From: Molossus alvarezi
Taxonomy: Eukaryota; Chordata; Mammalia; Chiroptera; Molossidae
Direction: 5' to 3'
DNA: 64,000 bases
Assembly (NCBI GenBank): GCA_037176705.1
Contig: CM073907.1
Span: forward strand, 10,881,001-10,945,000
Shown: one piece after another, positions 56,840 through 64,000 of the stretch
Layout of the letters: every line of letters begins with the position of its first letter
How positions within the stretch are numbered: the stretch's first letter is position 1
Translations under genes and position numbers: made by a program
The notes under the pieces: generated by a model
Database searches by the model: none
What the model was told of the DNA's origin: nothing
The model's input: only the letters and a program-made list of their open reading frames with translations

Positions 56840-56995
56840 GACCGTGCCATAGTAGTAACCCTCACATTCCAGCGGCTTAAATCTACAAAGGTTTATTCTT
56901 GCTTATGCTTCGTGATCATCAGCAGAGCTGACCCATGGCCAGTAGCCATGGCGGAGGGCAGAGAGCACAGTGACTGGACATCAACGTGCGAAGGC
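56840..56995 (-). mobile_element. Old LTR-like repeat fragment
   Basis: cattccagcggcttaaatct, acaaaggtttattcttgctt: start of a common placental repeat read antisense. Class uncertain. Confidence 0.45.
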
Positions 56996-57004
56996 CTCCC
57001 CCCG

Positions 57005-57715
57005 TGAGACAGGCCAGCGAGCCAGGACACGTGGAAAGAGGAGCCAGACAGAGCTGAACAAATTGGCCAAGCAATTTACAGATAACATCAACGCCTCGAC
57101 TGATTTCAGCTCCAGGCCCAGCAAAGCAGCAAAACCAGGTGGGTGGCACCAGGACCAGCTGCAGTGACTAATGACCCCCTGCCCTGACACTGACCAATCA
57201 GAGGAGGCCACGACCCTGACGGACACACCTAGAAAACGGACGAATAGTCTGCAGAAACTCTCCCTAGAACCTCCCCTAAGATTCCAGCCTGCAAGAGAGA
57301 GATAAAAGCCTTAAGAAAAAGGAGCCAGCACGTGCTCTGCTTCTGGGGAGCAGCCCCCCATTCCTTTTCCCCTCTTCTTCCCCCACAGGCAGCATCTCCT
57401 AAGCTCTGAAGGACCCCAGGAAGTTGCAACCAGGAAGCAATGGGCAGCGGCAGCTCGTCCCAGGCTAACCCCCTGAACCTGTCCCCAAGGCCCCCTTTTC
57501 TCCCACTTCCCAGAGAGCTCGGGCAGCCCAGCCTGGGCTCCCCTGCTTGCTCTATACTAAACCTTTCTCGTTGTACTGTCCCAGCTTGAATAAATGTTCC
57601 CTCGTTGTCACCTGGACTCGTGTTGTGACATTTTTCCTGCACGAAGTCAAGAACCCACACAGTACGGGTGGGTGCTAGGCAGACCTGCCAAGGGCCAGGT
57701 CCTCTGTCTGGTAAC
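57005..57715 (+). mobile_element. ERV LTR, copy 2 of a two-member local family
   Basis: TGAGACAGG start, agctccaggcccag and agcagcaaaaccag (57108-57138), ccaatcagaggaggcc, TATA-like gataaaagcc at 57301, AATAAA at 57589-57594 and U5-like sequence ending ggtaaca at 57715. The same blocks in the same order as the LTR at 37611-38264, with about a quarter of positions different in the alignable middle. Probably a solo LTR. Confidence 0.68.
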
Positions 57716-58686
57716 ACTAGGAAGTAGAGTTTTATCACTTCTGCCTACACTGCATTGTCCAACCCAAGCCACGTGGCCAAGCCCAACCCCAAGAGACCAG
57801 GGGAAGCGCAGTCCTCATTCAGAAAAGCAGGGGATGGGGAGGGCGCAGGTGGCACCTGTTTCTCGAAGGAAAAAGTAGCTTCACCCTCTTCTCCCTGTGG
57901 CATCTTCTCTAGCGGTGAGAGCTTAGCTCTACTCCGAGGTCCTCCAAATCTATGTCACATTCTCCGGCCCTCTGGGGCTGGGCTAGGAAGTCCTTGCCAG
58001 AGGCTCAGGCTAGTCTTGTTAAAGTTTTGTTTATGGCTTGGCAATATCTCTGCTACCCTTTTATTCATCATTCATCATTTCCTTTAATAGAGCCTCAAAC
58101 ATTTATTGGGTCTTTTTTGCTTGACAGGCACTGAGCTAGAAGCTAGGGTAGAAAATCAGATAAAATGCAGCCCCTACTCTGAAGCACTTAATAAAACACA
58201 GCATTCTAGTATTTGGAGAAGTGTTAAATGCCAAGCAAGATAGTATGTTAAATACGTTTGGAAGGTTCCGCAAAGGATCACCTCTTTCTGGATAGTCACA
58301 AAGCACACTGACACATTAAAGGCTCTGAGAAGGACTGCAAAAAGAAATCTGTTTATTTTACCCATGATTTTCCCAACTTAGTGGACACTGGAGCCCTTTT
58401 AGACCAAACTGTCCATATTCGCATCCCAAGGAACTAGAATTCTTAACACACTTGGAGAAAGCTATAGGATTTCCATCTAATCCATCGAAGTCCTGAAAAG
58501 AACAAAATGTCTGGCTAAAGGAGAATTTGTTCTCTGTCTCTGACTGTCTCTGGGTTGAAACATCAGTCTTCTCCTGCCCATGGACCTGGACTAGAATGCA
58601 CACCATCAATCTCCTGGGTCTCCAGCTTGCTGACTGTAGGTCTTGGGGATTGCTTTAAAATGGCTAATTCCTTGTAATAAATCATA
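57716..58686. other. Unassigned sequence with old-repeat-like pieces
   Basis: tttattgggtcttttttgct, gacaggcactgagctagaag at 58098-58140 resembles the common tgccaggcactg repeat. The rest is unassigned. Confidence 0.4.
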
Positions 58687-59310
58687 CACAGCCACGCGCC
58701 ACTTAATCATGGAGATACGTTCTGAGAAACGTGTCCGTAGGTGTTTTGTCACGGTGTGAACATCACAGAGTGCACGTTCACAAACCTAGATGGTACAGCC
58801 CACTGTGACCTAGACTACAAGGTCTAGCCTGTGGCTCCCGGGCTGCAGGCCTATATAGCACCTGACTACAAAACCACGTGAGAGTGAACCAAGCACAAGA
58901 GAAAAGGATACCATCAAGAGAGGCGGCAAACAGATGTTTGAGGCTGCTGAGGCATAACACGGCTGCTCTTTTACCAACCTCATTTCGTGAGTAGGAGGCG
59001 TTCACTCTAAAATAACGATGAAAAAGTAGAGTATAGTAAATGATAAACTGGTACACAGTCATTTACTGTCGGGATCAAGTCTTCTGTACTGTATATAACT
59101 GTATGTGCTGTACTTTGCTATGACCAGTATTGCAGTAGTTTGCTTACACCAGCAGCACCACAAAGATGTGAGTGATGCACTTGCTGTGACATCATGAGGG
59201 CTATGACTAGGCGGTAGGAATTTTCAGCTCCATTATAATCTTATGGGACCACTGTCGTATATGTGGTCATTCACTGACCAGAACGTCATTACGTGGTACA
59301 TGACTCTGTG
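58687..59310. mobile_element. Tigger-type DNA transposon, nearly complete, non-autonomous
   Basis: The left end starts cacagccacgcgccactt directly after a TA. The right end, read on the minus strand, starts cacagagtcatgtaccacgt, giving inverted terminal repeats. Inside: gatacgttctgagaaacgtg, aacctagatggtacagccca and taatcttatgggaccactgt, all familiar from this family. 624 bp, no transposase frame. Confidence 0.8.
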
Positions 59311-60444
59311 TGTGTTTGTGTGTGTGTGTTTATTGGTTCTGTGTCTCTGGGAAACCCAGATAATACAGATCTTGGTGCACTTTGTGGCAGGATGGTTCTT
59401 GCACCCCAGAGTCCCTAGTCTGTTTTGTGGGTGAAGAGCTATGACAGAAATCTCCAGTCCCTCCCTGCTCTGGGATACAGCCACCGGCTCACTCCTTGAT
59501 GAGCTGATGTTCTTTGTTCTGGGAACCATGTACATTGTCTGTGCACTGAGAGCATTATTTATAAATCCTGATGGGAAAAAGTCCAAAGAGTGTAAACACT
59601 GATACAGTAATTACACTCAATTTTTGAGGCCAGTTTTATTGGAAAGTTTTCCTTAAATTATGTTTCTTGACTTTGCCCATAATCATTACGAGTTAAGTAC
59701 TTACAGGAAATCAGCCTATGACTCTTTCATGAATCAACAGTGCAGACCAAGAAATGGGGAGGTTGGTGTTTATTTTGAGATCAAAGGGAGAGAAATTAAG
59801 CCCAGAGGTACTTGTTTTCTGGGGAAAATCGCACTCCTTTGTGGCAGGCGGACAGGAATCTTCTAAAGTTTAACTTTCTCCTACTTACTCCCACCACTAA
59901 TCTGAATCTATAAATAGGGTTTCAATATTGTGCCCCTCCCCCAGTCGCTACTTAACTACACCGTCCTTTCGTACTTTTAATTAAGCGATTTCCAAAGAGC
60001 CTCATTCCATTTTACCCTTGCAGCCAAACAACAGAGGGCATGGCTTTTCCAAAAAGAGCGACTTTCTGTAATTCAGGAGAAAAGACACAGAGACAGGAAG
60101 AATGGAATGAACTGGGTCTCCAACTTGAGGGAAAATCAGGCTTAACAGGTGATGTGAATTTCTTCCTAGAACTTAAAAACAAAAGATGTGCGCTAACTAC
60201 ATAATACAATGGGAGGCTTAAAGCCTGGACACATACCTGGTCATGGATCTGATCCCTTCAATCCCTCCATGCTTCCTGGATGCCTCCTACTTGGTCTACT
60301 GAGTTTTGCAAAATCCTGGTTGCTGAATCGTTGTCATGTGGCCAATACTCCATCTAGTGGTCAACAGGGTAATTGCAAAAATAGCTTCGCAGGTCAAATG
60401 CCAAACTATTGCAAAATTGGGCTTCAGACCTAAGATATCTAAGC
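59311..60444. other. Unassigned sequence
   Basis: TG repeat at 59308-59330, followed by ttggttctgtgtctctggga, which resembles an old LTR-like repeat. The stretch ccatctagtgg at 60352 is close to a CTCF core. No gene found. Confidence 0.45.
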
Positions 60445-60620
60445 CAGTGATTCTCAGACTTTGCTACACACTAAGATCACCTGGGTACCGTGTACAAATC
60501 TGACGCCCAGGCTACACCCCACACCAATTAAGTCAGAATTTCTGAGAGTGGAGCTCAGGGCATTAGCAGTTTTAAAAATCCCACAGGTGATTCCAATAGG
60601 AGCCAGTGACCTCTGCAACC
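60445..60620 (+). mobile_element. MER5-type hAT DNA transposon relic
   Basis: cagtgattctcagactttgc, ctaagatcacctgggtaccg, tctgacgcccaggctacacc, ttaagtcagaatttctgaga, tcccacaggtgattccaata: the ordered MER5A sequence. The right terminal repeat is poorly kept. Confidence 0.85.
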
Positions 60621-60794
60621 AAAACAATGCATTGAAAGGTAGAAAAACCTCCTGGTTATTCCACATCACACCTTTCATAAAAATAGTTTTATGTATAGAA
60701 GTTTTTCTTTTCCTTCTTTTTAAAAATTGGATCATTTTTTTTTTTTTAAATGGGGTCAACCTACAGAATACCAGAGGAGGTATAAACACAGACC

Positions 60795-60970
60795 TAAATC
60801 AGAATGCTTGGGTTCTAAGCCCAGCAGAACCACACAGTTTTTCGTATCACAGCTTCCCATTTGCAAACCAGGATTGATCAGAACACCTCACTGGTCCTGA
60901 TGTTTGCAGAGTAAATACCTGTGAATCACTTAGAACGGACCCTACTGCATAATAAATGTTATTTAAATAT
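60795..60970 (+). mobile_element. MIR
   Basis: aatgcttgggttctaagccc, tcacagcttcccatttgcaa, cttagaacggaccctactgc, ataataaatgttattt. Confidence 0.8.
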
Positions 60971-60974
60971 GTTA

Positions 60975-62650
60975 TTAAAAGTCTGTAACATTACAACTTG
61001 CTTTTTCAACTTAAACACTTTATGAACATCTCATATAGTCCACTCGATAGAGCTAACTCCTTCTTCAATAGTTGCAAAAAGCTATCCATGAACATACGTC
61101 CTTTGAAGGATAGCACCCACCAAATGGATTTGCTGGGTTCAATGGTATACACGTTCGACATTTTAACTGATCTGCCAGCCAGCTTCTTCACCAAAAGGAA
61201 GTCCTTCACCCTCCCACTAGCTTCTTCATAAGCACTGAATATACTTTTCAAGCCTTTTAATTCTTGCCAAGATGATTGGTGAAATACCACGTGGACATAA
61301 GTTGTAGTTCCCTGTCCAATAGACTGCCCGGAGATGTTATAAAACATTATTGGCCATTTTCATTTCCTCTTTCATGTACTGCCCAGGCATACTCTTTGCT
61401 TATGTTTCTACTGGGTTGAGTTTTGGTCTTCTGTTTGTTTGTTTGTTTTGGTACGTGCCCCTAGAGGGAACCGAACCCGAGACATTTTGGTCCGCAGGCC
61501 AACGCTCTAACCGCTGAGCCAAACCAGCCAGGGCTGTTTGGTTTTTGGTTAATCCTCACCCAAGGATATTTTCCCTCTGATTTTTAGAGAAAGTGAAAGA
61601 AAGGGAGGAAGGGAGAGAGAAAGAGAGAGAGAGAGAAAGCGAGAGAGAGACACAGATTGGCTGCCTCCTGCATGGGGCCAGGGACGGAACCCGCAACCCA
61701 GGCATGTGCCCTTGGCGAGAATCAAACCCATGACCCTTCTGTCCTTGGGACAAGGCTCTAACCACGGAGCCAAACCAGCCAGAGCTGGGTTGAGTTTCTG
61801 TTCGTATCATTTGTCAGAGTTTCTTGTATATTAGGGACACAAACTTGTCAGTCAAGAAAACTGCAAATATTTTTCCCAGCATGTTTCTGCCTTTTAACTT
61901 TTTATAATCGAACTTGTTATTCTTTCCCCTTAGGGACCCTAGATTCCTCATATTGTACTTGTCCCCTTTCAGCCCCTCCATCCCCAACCTTGAGGGTATG
62001 CAAGGTTTCTCCTAAGCTATTCTATTATTTTTTGCTTTATGTTTTTCATTTCAAGTTTTAATACATTCATAATTATATTCATGATTGGAGAGATTTTTTT
62101 TTTTGCAGATCAATAACCAATTATGCCAATATCATCAATTAAACAGGCTATCTTCTCCCCAATGAACAGAAATGCTCTTTATCGTGTATTAAATTTGAAT
62201 ATATACTCAGATTTTTTGATTTTCTGGTTTTCTGATCTATAAGCTTATTTATGAGCCCAAACCATACAGTTAAAAAAACAAAAACAACTTATTTACATTA
62301 GCATGTGAAAGTTTTAATATTCAATAAGGCAATTGTAACTTTATATTCTTTTTCAAAATTAAAGATTTTTGTTGACAGTTCTATAACATTTAGAATTTCT
62401 TCAATATAAATGTTAAAATGCTTTTGTACAACTCCAGGAAAACACCATTGATATTCTGATTGGAATTCATTTAAGGCAAGTATTTATTTGGAAATTATTG
62501 ATACTTTTTTAATGATTAATTCTTCCCATCTAAGAGCATGCTATACCTTCTCTTTGTTCAAATATTGTTTTTATGCCTTTAATAAAATGTTATAGCTTTC
62601 TTCGGGGAGGTCCCAGAATTTTTAGAAAATTTTTGTAATGATATAAGGTA
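60975..62650 (-). mobile_element. Old LINE-1 (ORF2/3' region), antisense, holding nested SINEs
   Basis: attacaacttgctttttcaa, aaatggatttgctgggttca, tgcaaatatttttcccagca, taagcttatttatgagccca, gattaattcttcccatctaa, ttaataaaatgttatagctt: L1 order over 1.7 kb, interrupted only by SINEs at 61424-61784. No intact frame. Confidence 0.83.
61424..61784 (-). mobile_element. Two nested Ves-type SINEs at one L1 site
   Basis: ctgggttgagttt occurs at 61411-61423 and 61785-61797, framing the whole unit. Outer SINE: taatcctcacccaaggatat to gagccaaaccagccagagct (61546-61784). Inner piece, about 61449-61535, is only the head half: gtacgtgcccctagaggg, gaaccgaacccgagac, gagccaaaccagccaggg. The inner copy sits in the tail of the outer one. 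Confidence 0.9.
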
Positions 62651-62715
62651 ATACCCATCAACCACTCAGCCCAAATAGCCAGCATATAATACCTATTAAT
62701 AATGTGAGCTATATT

Positions 62716-62958
62716 GCCCTGGCCGGTTTGGCTTAGTGGTTAGAGTGTCAGCCTGTGGTCCAGGGAGACCCGGGTTCGGTTCCCACTAAGGGCACGTACT
62801 CGGTTGCAGTTTGTCCCTGGCCCTGGTTGGGTAGTGTGGGTGGCAATCACTCGATGTGTCCCTTTCACGTTAATGTTTTTTTTTGTCTCTCTCTCCTTCC
62901 CACTCTATCCGAACAAAATATGGAAAAAATGTCCTCGCATGAGGATTAAAAAAAAAAA
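62716..62958 (+). mobile_element. Ves-type SINE (long subtype), first of a double insertion
   Basis: gccctggccggtttggctta, B box gacccgggttcggttccca, tcctcgcatgaggatt, A tail. gtgagctat precedes it (62704-62712) and follows it (62959-62967). Confidence 0.95.
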
Positions 62959-62970
62959 GTGAGCTATGGC

Positions 62971-63190
62971 CCAGCCAGTGTGGCTCAGTGGTTGAGCATC
63001 GACCCATGTACCAAGAGGTCGCTGGTTCGATCCCCGGTCAGGGCACATGCCCAGGTGTGGGCCCAATCTCTAGGGAGGAGCATGCAGGAGGCGGCCAATC
63101 AATGTTCTCTCTCATCGATGTTTCTCTCTCTCTCCCTGTCCCTTCCTCTCTGTCTAGAAATCAATAAAGGAAAAAATGTTTTTTTAAAAT
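62971..63190 (+). mobile_element. Ves-type SINE (short subtype), second of a double insertion
   Basis: ccagccagtgtggctcagtg, B box ctggttcgatccccggtc, CT tract, gaaatcaataaagg, T/A tail. The site gtgagctatggc lies at 62959-62970 and gtgagctatggct at 63191-63203. Confidence 0.95.
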
Positions 63191-63394
63191 GTGAGCTATG
63201 GCTCTGGTTATTTTTATTATTATCTTTACCTATTATCATTAAATAAAATCATAGAAAAGGCGAGGTTCAGAAAATCTCCTACTGATGAACTTGTGTAGAC
63301 CCTCAATACTGTGAACACGTCTGTTCTCTGTAAAATTGATCTATAAACTCAGTAGGCTCAATAACAATTCCAGACTTTGCTCATGCGTGTGCGT

Positions 63395-63876
63395 GTGTGT
63401 GAATTCACAAGTTGACTGCGAAATGTACACAGCAAACTACAACGTGCCAAAATAGCGAAGCTAATCTTGAAGAAAAAAGAACAAGAGGACTTACATGACA
63501 GGATTTCAAGAGCAGTTATGAAGTACACACAGGTGCTCCGTTTATGACACGGTTGGCACTTTTGTTACCTGAGCAATGGGAAAAGATGAGTTTTTCAATA
63601 AATAGTGCTGGGTCCACTGGAAGTCAATGCGGACAGAATGTATGTTGGTCTCTACAAACGCTCTACACAAAAATCAATTCCAGACAGACTGTAGTAAGTA
63701 GGAAAGGTAAAACTGCAAAGCATATAAAAGCTAACATGGGAGACTGTCTTCATGGTCTTGGGCTACACAAAGATTTATTGTAAGGACACAAACAACATAA
63801 TACCCAAAGTAAAAGGTTGATCAATTGACCTATATTAAGATTAAGAACTTCCATTCATCAAGGGACACCATTAGCT
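63395..63876 (+). mobile_element. LINE-1 ORF2 fragment, sense
   Basis: aagaaaaaagaacaagagga, aataaatagtgctgggtcca, aaaaatcaattccagacaga, agattaagaacttccattca: late ORF2 order with broken frames. Confidence 0.75.
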
Positions 63877-64000
63877 GGTTCAACATAAGAAAACCAATCA
63901 ATGTAATACACCATATTAAAAGAATACAAAACAAAAACATGATCATCTCAATAGATGGGGGAAAAAAGCATTTGACAAAATTCAATGCCCTTTCATGATA
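63877..64000 (+). mobile_element. LINE-1 ORF2 fragment, earlier part, cut by window end
   Basis: gctggttcaacataagaaaa, catgatcatctcaatagatg, catttgacaaaattcaatgc: this piece of ORF2 normally lies upstream of the 63395-63876 piece but is found downstream of it. Confidence 0.75.

Noticed and set aside
37611..57715. A single 20-kb provirus with both LTRs
   Set aside because: The LTRs are too different, and between them lie many older MIR, SINE and hAT elements and no ERV internal sequence I can recognise.

Overview
The window is mammalian nuclear DNA, almost certainly from an echolocating (yangochiropteran) bat. The best evidence is about 35 copies of tRNA-headed SINEs of the bat Ves kind. Each has a head like tggctcagcggttagag, a second Pol III box like gggttcgattcc, a CT-rich stretch and an A-rich tail. 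The rest of the repeat content is what a placental mammal genome carries: L1 pieces of several ages, L2 and MIR relics, Tigger and hAT DNA transposon relics, endogenous retrovirus LTRs and many microsatellites. I cannot name the species. I see none of the Helitron or piggyBac bursts typical of Myotis, but that is weak negative evidence.

I find no convincing protein-coding gene, rRNA, functional tRNA, CRISPR or operon-like structure. The longer open frames fall in microsatellites, in SINEs, in an L1 ORF2 remnant or in GC-rich sequence where stops are rare. One short minus-strand frame at 17611-17880 has exon-like composition and deserves a search. The window is best read as intergenic or intronic.

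Layout. 1-658: end of an ERV and its 3' LTR. 1-12 kb: L1 relics punctured by SINEs, with an inverted SINE cluster at 10.5-11.1 kb. 12-25 kb: AT-rich sequence with SINEs, a GAT microsatellite split by two SINEs, MIRs and an L1 3' end. 25-34 kb: Tigger relic, L2 relics, an old L1 3' end and MaLR-like repeats. 34-41 kb: GC-rich part with an array of six GC boxes, an array of nuclear-receptor half-sites, an ERV LTR and a 666-bp GATA array. 41-52 kb: MIRs, SINEs and an hAT relic. 52.5-53.2 kb: a CpG-island-like block with a CTCF-like site, the best promoter candidate. 53-60 kb: MIR, L1, L2, a second LTR related to the 37.6 kb one, and a nearly complete Tigger-like element. 60-64 kb: a long antisense L1 with nested SINEs, a double SINE insertion with three target-site copies, and sense L1 ORF2 pieces running off the end.

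There is no gene pathway to reconstruct. What the window records is insertion history: many SINEs have perfect 10-16 bp target-site duplications, several sites were hit twice, and one SINE subfamily carries near-consensus CTCF cores. Family names are from memory of consensus sequences; no search was run, and coordinates of old repeats are good to about 10-30 bp.
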